A stretch of DNA of 28,751 nt from Lachnospiraceae bacterium (GTDB lineage: Bacteria > Bacillota > Clostridia > Lachnospirales > Lachnospiraceae): assembly GCA_900766575.1 (NCBI GenBank), contig CAAFVW010000075.1, positions 1 through 28,751 on the forward strand, written 5' to 3'. Shown here piece after piece: positions 15,087 through 22,197 of this stretch. How positions within the stretch are numbered: the first letter of the stretch is position 1; every line of letters starts with the position of its first letter. The translations under genes were made by a program, and so were the position numbers. The notes under the pieces are model-generated. The model ran no database searches and had not been told where the DNA came from. It saw only the letters and a list, made by a program, of their open reading frames with translations.

Positions 15087-15944
15087 ATGGCACAGACAGT
15101 TAAGATCATCTCTGACAGCACCTGTGATCTGTCAAAGGAATTGGTAGAAAAATATGATATCACTATCCTGCCCCTGCATATTCTGCTGGGTGAGGAGGAA
15201 TACCGCGACGGTGTGGATATCACTCCGGAAGAAATCTTCCGCTGGTCCGATGAAAATAAGACCACGCCCAAAACCTCAGCGCCTTCTCTGACTGAGGCCA
15301 TGGAGATCATGAAGCCTTTTCTGGACGAGGGAAGGGAGCTCATCTGCTTCTCCATCTCCGATAGCATGTCCACCTCCGGCAACGTCATGCGCCTGGCCGC
15401 AGAGGAGTTGGAAGCTTCCGACAAAGTCACTGTGATCAACTCTGCGAACCTGTCTACAGGTATCGGCTTACAGGTAATTCAGGCGGCTATTCTGGCATCC
15501 GAAGAAAAAAACGCTGCTGAAATCACCGCTGCCATCGAAATGATCCGTCCAAAAGTACGGGCCAGCTTTGTTGTAGACACTCTGACTTATCTCCACCGGG
15601 GCGGCAGATGCAGCGCCGTAGCAGTTCTGGCAGGCGGCATGTTAAAACTCCATCCCAGAATCGTTGTCGTAGACGGCGCTATGGATGCCTCCAAAAAATA
15701 TCGGGGGAAACTCGGTTCCGTCATCCTCTCCTACACCAAGGACATGGAAGAGGATTTGAAAAATGCTGTACCTGACCGTGTTTTCATCACCCATTCCGGC
15801 TGCGACCGGGAAATCGTGGAAGCCGTCCGGTCCTATCTGGAAAGTCTCGGTGTCTTCAACGAGATTCTGGAAACCAGAGCAGGCGGTGTCGTATCCAGCC
15901 ATTGCGGTCCTGGTACTTTAGGCGTCCTTTTTATCGCAAAGTAA
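15087..15944 (+). CDS. DegV-family fatty-acid-binding protein
   Basis: This is a two-domain EDD-fold protein of 285 residues that binds a long-chain fatty acid. The best-studied family members (FakB) present fatty acids to the kinase FakA, which makes acyl-phosphate for phospholipid synthesis. Visible motifs are ISDSTCDL at the N-terminus, TSAPSLTEA around the carboxylate site, SDSMSTSGNV, DTLTYLHRGGRC and the C-terminal SHCGPGTLGVLF. No fakA gene is in the window, so the FakB role is inferred from the family. A plsC acyltransferase gene follows 20 bases later, which fits a lipid role. Several FakB paralogs with different chain preferences are usual in Firmicutes. Confidence 0.9.
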   Translation: MAQTVKIISDSTCDLSKELVEKYDITILPLHILLGEEEYRDGVDITPEEIFRWSDENKTTPKTSAPSLTEAMEIMKPFLDEGRELICFSISDSMSTSGNVMRLAAEELEASDKVTVINSANLSTGIGLQVIQAAILASEEKNAAEITAAIEMIRPKVRASFVVDTLTYLHRGGRCSAVAVLAGGMLKLHPRIVVVDGAMDASKKYRGKLGSVILSYTKDMEEDLKNAVPDRVFITHSGCDREIVEAVRSYLESLGVFNEILETRAGGVVSSHCGPGTLGVLFIAK

Positions 15945-15964
15945 AAATCAGAAAGAGGTTTTCT

Positions 15965-16699
15965 ATGATTCGTTTTATATTTGTTGTATTATTTGTTGTA
16001 TTGTTCCTGATTCTGTCCACACCGCTGATGCTGGTGGAATGGATCATCGGCAAATTTAACCCCGGTCTCAGGGACTGCAGCTCCCTTGCTATCGTAAACT
16101 GGGCGTTCCGATGGGTCATCCGGCTGGCCGGCACAAAAGTTATTGCCATTGGAGAAGAAAATATTCCCAGAGACACCGCCGTACTGTACGTTGGCAATCA
16201 TCGAAGCTTTTTCGATGTGGTGCTGACTTATGTCCGTGTTCCCAGGCCTACCGGTTACATTGCCAAAAAAGAAATGCTGAAATGGCCTCTGCTGAATATC
16301 TGGATGAAGGATCTGCATTGCCTCTTCCTGGATCGCCAGGACATCAAAGCCGGGCTTAAAACCATTCTTGCTGCTATTGATAAGGTGAAAAGCGGTATTT
16401 CCATTTGTATTTTCCCGGAAGGCACCCGGAATAAGACCCAGGATACTTTCCTTCCGTTCCATGAGGGCAGCTTTAAAATTGCAGAAAAAGGAAATGTTCC
16501 CATTATTCCCATGACGATCGTGAACTCCGCTGCAATCTTTGAAGATCATTTTCCGAAAATAAAAAAGGCTACCGTAGTCATCGAATACGGTAAGCCTATT
16601 TACCCGAAGGATCTGGACAAGGAAACCCACAAGAACATGGGCACTTATGTACAGAATATTATCTCCGAAACCTATTTCAAGAACAAAGAACTGATCTGA
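15965..16699 (+). CDS. plsC: 1-acyl-sn-glycerol-3-phosphate acyltransferase
   Basis: This enzyme acylates lysophosphatidic acid to phosphatidic acid at the membrane. The 244-residue protein starts with a hydrophobic segment (about 3-25). It carries the acyltransferase box H-x4-D as H79 and D84 in GNHRSFFD, and the substrate-binding FPEGTR at 150-155. The ATG at 15965 stands behind AGAGG; the longer frame from 15902 overlaps the degV gene and is rejected. It is the last gene of the operon, ending five bases from a convergent gene. Its coding sequence at 16561-16597 doubles as a terminator for the opposite strand. Confidence 0.92.
   Translation: MIRFIFVVLFVVLFLILSTPLMLVEWIIGKFNPGLRDCSSLAIVNWAFRWVIRLAGTKVIAIGEENIPRDTAVLYVGNHRSFFDVVLTYVRVPRPTGYIAKKEMLKWPLLNIWMKDLHCLFLDRQDIKAGLKTILAAIDKVKSGISICIFPEGTRNKTQDTFLPFHEGSFKIAEKGNVPIIPMTIVNSAAIFEDHFPKIKKATVVIEYGKPIYPKDLDKETHKNMGTYVQNIISETYFKNKELI
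16561..16597 (-). terminator. Intrinsic terminator for the minus-strand operon, embedded in plsC
   Basis: On the minus strand AGGCT, a bulged T and ACCGTA (16597-16586) pair with TACGGTAGCCT (16576-16566), followed by six T. It lies about 110 bases past the stop of the GH9-like gene, in the right direction to end that operon, but within the plsC reading frame of the other strand. Confidence 0.7.
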
Positions 16700-16704
16700 T
16701 TTAT

Positions 16705-17991
16705 CTATTGTTTATCCGCGAGGGAAACCTGCTGGGCTATCAGAAGAAGATACTCCGCAGCGTTTTCTTCTCCCGGATAATAACTTTTCAAATCCCGGTT
16801 GCACCCCATCAGATAGTGCAGAAAATCTTTCAGAATCTCCGTATACTGATAACTGAATAACACATAGTTTGCACAGGACAACTCTTCCGCCCGTTTCAAC
16901 AGTTCTTCGGTTCCATAGTCAACATTGGTGACAACATCCATCATGTTGCGGGTTTGTTTTGCCAGCTCCTCGCCCCGGTCCCGGATACTTTCCATGAACA
17001 GAGTACACAGTTTTATATCCACCGGCTGTCTGGCCGACAGATAAGTCATCGTTCCATACAGATATGCCGTTTCTTCCTCCAGATAACCGGTATTATCCTC
17101 GAAAAAGTCCTGATACTCCAGAATCTGATTCCGGTAAGTGAGAAGTCCCGATGCGCGGTACAGCTCTGTCAGTGCCAGGAATTTTTCCGCATCGCTGTCA
17201 GAATTCGTCTCAAGACCGGTATAAATCGTTGATGCCTGTTGCAGCCACTTCGCCGCATACTGCACATCATATTTCTGGTACAGATAGCTGAATTTTGCCA
17301 TTGCTGCCACATAGCACATATTTTCCGGTTCCGGAGTGTCTGTGTTGCTGTTCGTTTGCTCCAGCCAGTCGGCAATGTATTCCAACACATCCGGGATTTC
17401 ATTGCCATTGTCATCTGCAAACACCTGGGGATACCACTCACAGGCCACCAATAGGGGAATGATTTCATCCTCTGTAATACTGCGGTCCTGACACCGGTCA
17501 CGGACATCCTCACACAGTACGGTCAAAAGCTCCTGATAATGGTCTTTTTTCAGGGAAAACGGAAGCGATCTTCCCACATTACCGCATTCCAGATAAAATA
17601 CACCCTCTCCGGTATAATCCGTGAAATCGGCAATTCCGATATACTGTTCCAGTTCCTCATTATATTCCTTCTGCTTTATCGCACCTTCATAAACTGTCTC
17701 TCCGGTCTCCTTATTTACCAGCCGGAAAGTTTCCGCAGGCTGTCTGCCTTTTATTACCGCCTGCTTCTCACCCTCTGCGGCATAGCCCTGCCGGTCCACC
17801 AGCACATCCACTGTCAGGGCAGACACCGGAGCATCGGTGGCCGGAATATTTTCTATGTCTTTTTCCGCATCTGCCGCGTCCATGCTTACATACCCTGTCT
17901 CTGCCACTATCTGACCACAGGCCGTCAAACCTATACTGTTAAAAAGTAATAGCAGGGACAGAATCCCTGCGCTTTTTCTGATGTATTTCAA
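16705..17991 (-). CDS. GH9-like lipoprotein, apparently without the catalytic Asp motif
   Basis: This is a predicted surface lipoprotein of 428 residues. The start is a TTG at 17991, because GGAGG stands six bases ahead and the protein then opens with a signal peptide ending in LTAC (lipid-modified C25). Residues 61-153 match the Ig-like N-terminal domain of family 9 glycoside hydrolases (DRQGYAAEGEKQAVI, ADFTDYTGEGVFYLECG). Later GH9-like stretches are NGNEIPDVLEYIADWLEQ (196-212) and DFLHYLMGCNRDLKSYYPG (389-407). The usual GGW-DAGDY segment with the catalytic aspartates is not seen between them. It is therefore probably inactive on cellulose and may bind glycans. It is last in an operon, 13 bases after the amidohydrolase. 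Confidence 0.75.
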   Translation of the reverse strand: MKYIRKSAGILSLLLLFNSIGLTACGQIVAETGYVSMDAADAEKDIENIPATDAPVSALTVDVLVDRQGYAAEGEKQAVIKGRQPAETFRLVNKETGETVYEGAIKQKEYNEELEQYIGIADFTDYTGEGVFYLECGNVGRSLPFSLKKDHYQELLTVLCEDVRDRCQDRSITEDEIIPLLVACEWYPQVFADDNGNEIPDVLEYIADWLEQTNSNTDTPEPENMCYVAAMAKFSYLYQKYDVQYAAKWLQQASTIYTGLETNSDSDAEKFLALTELYRASGLLTYRNQILEYQDFFEDNTGYLEEETAYLYGTMTYLSARQPVDIKLCTLFMESIRDRGEELAKQTRNMMDVVTNVDYGTEELLKRAEELSCANYVLFSYQYTEILKDFLHYLMGCNRDLKSYYPGEENAAEYLLLIAQQVSLADKQ

Positions 17992-18004
17992 AATATTCCT
18001 CCGG

Positions 18005-19180
18005 TCATTCTCCGGGGACATTACAATACACGATTTCCCCGTTGATAATAGTATAAAGGGTCCGGGTAAAAATTTCCATAGGATTTCCATCGAAAATCGC
18101 AATATCCGCATCCTTTCCCTCTTCCAGACTGCCAATGCGATCTGACACGCCACAGATTCTGGCAGGATAAATGGTGATAGCCCGGAAACCTTCTTCCATG
18201 GGAAGCCCCGCTTTCACCGCCAGACCGGCGCAGAGCGGTAGTGTCTGAATCTGGGATACCGGATGATCTGTAGTGATAGCAATGGGAACTCCCGCCCGAT
18301 TCAATACTCCTGCGGTCTTAAAGGACATATTTTGCACTTCAATTTTATTCCTGCTGGTAAGATCCGGCCCCACGATAGCCGGGAAACCTTCCTTCGCCAG
18401 TTCCTCAGCTACCAGATGTCCCTCCGAGCAATGGTCTAATGTCATCCGGACATCGAACTCTCTGGCAATGCGGATCGCTGTGAAAATGTCATCCACGCGG
18501 TGAACATGGGCTTTTAGCGGAATCTCGCACCGCAATACCGGAAGGTAACATTCCTTTTCAAAATCCAGGGCAAAAGCTTCCCCCTTCTTTGCTGCCTCCT
18601 GTTTTTCCCATTGATATTCTCTGGCCTCCCAGAGTGCTCTGCGCAGCATGGCAGCGATTGCCATCCGGGTACAGGGACTCTTATTTTGTCCGGAATAATT
18701 TACCTTGGGGTTTTCTCCGAAAGCAACCTTCAGGGCTGCAGGCGCTTTGAGGATCAGGTCATCGATTCTCCGTCCCTTCGTCTTTACCATGGCAAACTGA
18801 CCACCCACCACATTGGAACTGCCTGGTCCGATCATAGCCGCGGTAATTCCGGCCCTCACCGCATCATCAAATGCCGCATCCATGGGATTGATGGCATCTA
18901 TGGCCCGCAGAGCCGGTGTCAGGGGATCCACTGTCTCATTGCAGTCATCCCCTTCCGTGCTCTTTTTTTCTTCCATGATTCCCATATGGCAATGTGCTTC
19001 GATGATACCGGGCATGATCCACGCATTTTTTACAATGATCACCTGCTCGCCCTCTTCCGGCTGCAGCTTCACCTCACCTCTGGCACCCACCTGGGCAATT
19101 TTACCGTTTTTGATTCGCAGGATTCCTTCCGGGATTTCTTTGCCCGCCATGGTCAGAATCCTGCCTCCTACAATATACAT
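18005..19180 (-). CDS. Amidohydrolase-family metalloenzyme
   Basis: This is a TIM-barrel hydrolase of 391 residues related to imidazolonepropionase and similar cyclic-amide hydrolases. Metal-site motifs are visible: HCHMG near residue 63, HVHRVDD, LDHCSEGH and ITTDHPVS with the final aspartate. It begins with the beta-sandwich strand pattern MYIVGGRILTMAG and ends with the family's GSLEEGKDADIAIFDG. The substrate is not known. Its ATG overlaps the stop codon of the preceding SpoIIQ-like gene (TGATG), so translation is probably coupled, and the GH9-like gene follows 13 bases later. There is no signal peptide, so it acts in the cytoplasm, unlike its two exported operon partners. Confidence 0.88.
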   Translation of the reverse strand: MYIVGGRILTMAGKEIPEGILRIKNGKIAQVGARGEVKLQPEEGEQVIIVKNAWIMPGIIEAHCHMGIMEEKKSTEGDDCNETVDPLTPALRAIDAINPMDAAFDDAVRAGITAAMIGPGSSNVVGGQFAMVKTKGRRIDDLILKAPAALKVAFGENPKVNYSGQNKSPCTRMAIAAMLRRALWEAREYQWEKQEAAKKGEAFALDFEKECYLPVLRCEIPLKAHVHRVDDIFTAIRIAREFDVRMTLDHCSEGHLVAEELAKEGFPAIVGPDLTSRNKIEVQNMSFKTAGVLNRAGVPIAITTDHPVSQIQTLPLCAGLAVKAGLPMEEGFRAITIYPARICGVSDRIGSLEEGKDADIAIFDGNPMEIFTRTLYTIINGEIVYCNVPGE

Positions 19181-20073
19181 CAGCGGAACAATGCCTCCCC
19201 GTTTACAGGTTCTCCGTTGTGCGTCAGGGCAAAATACAGGTTGCTTCCCTCAGCGCTGTAATACTTTGTAGGAGCTGCTACACTGCCGATGGTCTCCCCC
19301 GGATTTACATAGGCATTTTCTTTCACTGCAATATCTGCCAGCTGACCGTAAGTGGCTTCGTAACCGTCTCCCAGATCCAGAGTCACCGCTTTACCGATTT
19401 CCTCATTTTCGAAGACAGACGTTACCTTTCCCTGGGCGCAGGCCGTCACTGCCGTACCTTCCTCTGCGGAAAAAATAGTGGCCGGATTGTATTTGTACTG
19501 ATCCAGTGTGGCAAAATAAACGCTCTTATCCATGGAATAATGCATCAGCACATCACTCTGTACCGGCTGCTGCAATCCGTCGCTTTCCGCAAAATGCAGT
19601 GTTTTCTCCACAACCACATCTGCACCTGTTGTCTGCTTTTCACCGGTTTCTTCCCTCTGCGTTCCGGAATCCTGCCGTTCCTGCTCTACAGCCGAAAGCA
19701 AAGTCTCCTGATCCGTCAGTCCCGGAATCTCTACATTTCCGGAGCCTACCTCCTGGGGCATATAGTCCAGATCATCCTCTGTGACGGGAGAGCCCAGGAT
19801 TTCATTTTCTGCCGTGTTATTTGCAGTCAGTCCGGGAATGTTCTCCTCTTCCTTCAGCAGATGTTCCTCGCTGTTCTCCGTGATCTCCTGCAATTTATCA
19901 TCCGCATTGTTTTCCAACGCAGTGAAGTCCAAGGTATAACCATCGTCCCTGGACTCCACATTCTGCCCCTTCATATAGATCCCTGTCATGGTCAACGCTG
20001 CCAGAACAAAGGCCGAAGAGGCTAACATTATAATACGTTCTTTGTTAATACCGCTCTTTTTATTTCTTCTCAT
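19180..20073 (-). CDS. SpoIIQ-like LytM-fold membrane protein lacking zinc ligands
   Basis: This is a single-pass membrane protein of 297 residues: one N-terminal transmembrane segment (about 14-34), a long acidic linker, and a C-terminal LytM/M23 fold (about 175-297). The fold is clear (YSMDKSVYFATLDQYKYNP, EEGTAVTACAQGKV, NGEPVNG), but the active-site positions are changed. H-x3-D reads N-x3-I, YGHL reads YGQL, and HLHFE reads NLYFA. It is therefore not a peptidase. B. subtilis SpoIIQ, which joins forespore and mother-cell membranes, is likewise catalytically dead, which makes a sporulation role plausible. It heads the operon with the amidohydrolase and GH9-like genes. An unrelated LytM scaffold is the alternative. 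Confidence 0.75.
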   Translation of the reverse strand: MRRNKKSGINKERIIMLASSAFVLAALTMTGIYMKGQNVESRDDGYTLDFTALENNADDKLQEITENSEEHLLKEEENIPGLTANNTAENEILGSPVTEDDLDYMPQEVGSGNVEIPGLTDQETLLSAVEQERQDSGTQREETGEKQTTGADVVVEKTLHFAESDGLQQPVQSDVLMHYSMDKSVYFATLDQYKYNPATIFSAEEGTAVTACAQGKVTSVFENEEIGKAVTLDLGDGYEATYGQLADIAVKENAYVNPGETIGSVAAPTKYYSAEGSNLYFALTHNGEPVNGEALFR

Positions 20074-20153
20074 ATCTTATCCGCATCCTTCCTGTTCCCT
20101 GAGTCAACTGCCTGCTATTACATCCTTCAAACCACTTTCCCTGGTTTATCCTA

Positions 20154-20182
20154 TAGTCTTGCCCGATTCAAAGGTTTTATTC
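20154..20182 (-). promoter_or_regulatory. Possible forespore (sigma-F/G-like) promoter of the SpoIIQ-like operon
   Basis: On the minus strand GAATA (20182-20178) is followed by GGCAAGACTA (20163-20154), which fits the sigma-F -10 consensus GGNRANANTW. The spacer of 14 is shorter than the usual 15-16, and no good sigma-A promoter is seen nearby. Confidence 0.3.
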
Positions 20183-20228
20183 AGAATGCTTCCGATATGA
20201 TAATTACAGTTATTTCTATAATAAATTT

Positions 20229-21455
20229 TTATGCTTCTGCGGCATAAGCTGCCAGATCCACGTGCTGTACAGTACCCACATTTCCGTTCTCATATAAGAA
20301 AATGCCGGTCTTGCGGATCACCCCGTTGGTCGCATTGGTACTCGCAGTACCGTCCTGGGCATTACGAGTACCCTGTAAGGTGAAATCTGTGGAAACATTT
20401 TGCAGGCAGATAGCACCGACACCCTTGTCAGAAAGCTTGTACAGTACATCATTGCCATTTTCATCCTTACACCAGATTTTTAATTTTGACCAGAGAGAAT
20501 CGTTCTCATCAATCCAGCCGTTGCCATCTTCATCGTATTGTGCCAGATCCGCAAATCCATCCCCATTCCGAGTTCCGAACAATTCACTGCCATCGTTTAT
20601 GATACCATCACCGTTTTTATCCAGAGCCAGATAACCGCTGCCTTTTAACATGGATATCTCTTCCTCACTGCCATCCGCATCCAGATCAAAATAAAAGGTC
20701 TGATCTGACACTTCTGTCGCATTGGTATCCAGATTGATAACTAACGGATCATATAACGCAAACTGTGCCACATTCAGTTCCTCTCTGTAGTATTCCTCAC
20801 ATCTGCGGCTCATATTTACATTTACATTAAAATTGATCTCTCTGCCATCCTTTGTCCGCACGGTTCCCACGGTGGAGAAGCTGGTGTCTTCCTGCTCCAC
20901 ATTCCAGGTCTCTCCCACATAGTTCAGCACTCTCATACGTGCCACAGGAATATGGGAAACGCCCTGCGGCGGTGTCGTGGCTGCCGTTCCCTGTGTGGTA
21001 CTCGTACCTGTCTGGATATTATCGGGATTGCTGCCTGTATTCCCGTTCTGATGACTGCCACTCCATCCGTTTTCCTGCATCCAGTCCCGCAAAGTATGGT
21101 TTCTGGAAGGAAACAGCAAATCAAAAATATAACGCACAGTATATTCCCGGATGGCAGACAATGTCTGTTCATCAGCTCTGCTTCGCATGTTCAGCCTTGC
21201 GGAAGATACCAGGAAGCGACTCTGCCATTCTCTGGCCGTCGTCTGCATGGTATTTTCTGCTGAATTTTTCTGATCTGTCTCCGTGTTCTGTGTTGTATTC
21301 TGCTCTGTATCCGGCCCTGCATTCGTCTGTCCCTGCGCGGATACATCTGTCAGACCTGCCTGATAATCCGTTATCTCAAAACGTCTGACGCTTGTCTTAG
21401 AAGCATGATAGCTTCTGGCGGAATCCATTCCTATGTTTGCGGAATCAATTCTCAA
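20229..21455 (-). CDS. Calcium-binding-repeat protein of unknown function
   Basis: The function is not recognised. The 408-residue protein has a low-complexity Asn/Gln/Thr-rich region (about 40-75 and 130-165). Its C-terminal half then has three EF-hand-like Ca-binding loops of the Dx[DN]xDG type: D257/D259/D261, D279/N281/D283 and D308/D310/N312. The phrase YDPLVINLDTNATEV is typical of this protein group. There is no signal peptide or membrane segment. The start is a TTG at 21455 with an in-frame stop just upstream and AGGAG about 12 bases ahead; ATG at 21428 is the alternative. It precedes the SpoIIQ-like gene by 155 bases with no terminator seen, so read-through is possible. Confidence 0.75.
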   Translation of the reverse strand: MRIDSANIGMDSARSYHASKTSVRRFEITDYQAGLTDVSAQGQTNAGPDTEQNTTQNTETDQKNSAENTMQTTAREWQSRFLVSSARLNMRSRADEQTLSAIREYTVRYIFDLLFPSRNHTLRDWMQENGWSGSHQNGNTGSNPDNIQTGTSTTQGTAATTPPQGVSHIPVARMRVLNYVGETWNVEQEDTSFSTVGTVRTKDGREINFNVNVNMSRRCEEYYREELNVAQFALYDPLVINLDTNATEVSDQTFYFDLDADGSEEEISMLKGSGYLALDKNGDGIINDGSELFGTRNGDGFADLAQYDEDGNGWIDENDSLWSKLKIWCKDENGNDVLYKLSDKGVGAICLQNVSTDFTLQGTRNAQDGTASTNATNGVIRKTGIFLYENGNVGTVQHVDLAAYAAEA

Positions 21456-21484
21456 ATCTTAAATTTTCTCCTTTCCCCGACCTC

Positions 21485-21512
21485 ACCATACACAGGGCGC
21501 GCTTCCTGTAAA
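21485..21512 (-). promoter_or_regulatory. Candidate promoter of the Ca-binding-repeat gene
   Basis: The -35 TTTACA (21512-21507) and -10 TATGGT (21490-21485) are 16 bases apart, and the site starts within the U-tract of the upstream terminator. Confidence 0.35.
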
Positions 21513-21564
21513 AAAGACGGTAACAAAACAGAATATGAAAAAAATATTCTGCCCGGTTACCGTC
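21506..21564 (-). terminator. Large two-part terminator hairpin
   Basis: Outer arms GACGGTAAC (21564-21556 read on minus) and GTTACCGTC (21524-21516) enclose a second stem AGAATAT/ATATTCT (21550-21530), and six T follow. It ends transcription coming from the hydratase-SseB operon. Confidence 0.8.
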
Positions 21565-21596
21565 CATGGTGTCGTTATCCTGTTGTAAAATGAAAT

Positions 21597-21630
21597 AGCA
21601 GAGGATGACTGGCCTTGCCATCTCTCTGCT
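21597..21630 (-). terminator. First terminator hairpin after the SseB-domain gene
   Basis: AGCAGAG and CTCTGCT (21624-21630 and 21597-21603) form the stem, with a T-rich stretch after it on the minus strand. It lies about 40 bases past the stop and works in tandem with the larger hairpin at 21506-21564. Confidence 0.6.
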
Positions 21631-21670
21631 ACTTATATCGTCGCAAACGAACATTTTATTTAGTCTGAAT

Positions 21671-22177
21671 TTATTTCTGTGTGGGTGCAGTGGGAGCAGG
21701 AGGCACCGGTTTGCCGGCTGCTTTCAGCTTCGCAGCGATCATGCTAGCTGCCATCTCTCTGGTGACTACAATATTACCGCCGAAGGGATTGATTACAAAT
21801 CCCAGCGCAGGACTGATATTGCCCTGTGCATCTTTACGCAGCAGCATTCCTGCATAGTCGTCAAAATTCATGGCGAAGGTCTGCTGGTTTTCTTCATCTC
21901 TCCACTTTTTCAGCTCTGTCCAGTCCGTAAAAGCCATGAAGAACTTCCGTCCATCCTCAGTGGACAACATCGGAAACTGTACCTTGGCATCTCTGGCGAT
22001 CTTCACCTGACCCTTTTCATCGGGCTGCGGTACGGGATCAATCACTACCGGAGCCAGAAATTTTGCCTTCTGCAGCTCGTCTAAGAACATCTGTCTGTGT
22101 TCCGGCGTGTCCTCTGCTTTTAATAATTCAATGGATCCTACCATCATGGGATTGGATACCGGTTTGTTAAATTCCAT
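21671..22177 (-). CDS. SseB N-terminal-domain protein
   Basis: This is a small soluble protein of 168 residues with an SseB-like domain (about 10-150, with MLSTEDGRKFFMAFTDWTELKKW and ALGFVINPFGGNIVVTREM) and a short Pro/Ala-rich tail (PVPPAPTAPTQK). SseB-family domains in Gram-positive bacteria have no settled function. AAGGAG precedes the ATG by 11 bases. The gene follows the aconitase-family hydratase by 20 bases and is followed by two terminators, so the two genes form one operon. It could be an accessory factor of the hydratase, but that rests only on the linkage. Confidence 0.82.
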   Translation of the reverse strand: MEFNKPVSNPMMVGSIELLKAEDTPEHRQMFLDELQKAKFLAPVVIDPVPQPDEKGQVKIARDAKVQFPMLSTEDGRKFFMAFTDWTELKKWRDEENQQTFAMNFDDYAGMLLRKDAQGNISPALGFVINPFGGNIVVTREMAASMIAAKLKAAGKPVPPAPTAPTQK

Positions 22178-22197
22178 AATTTATCTATCTCCTTACC

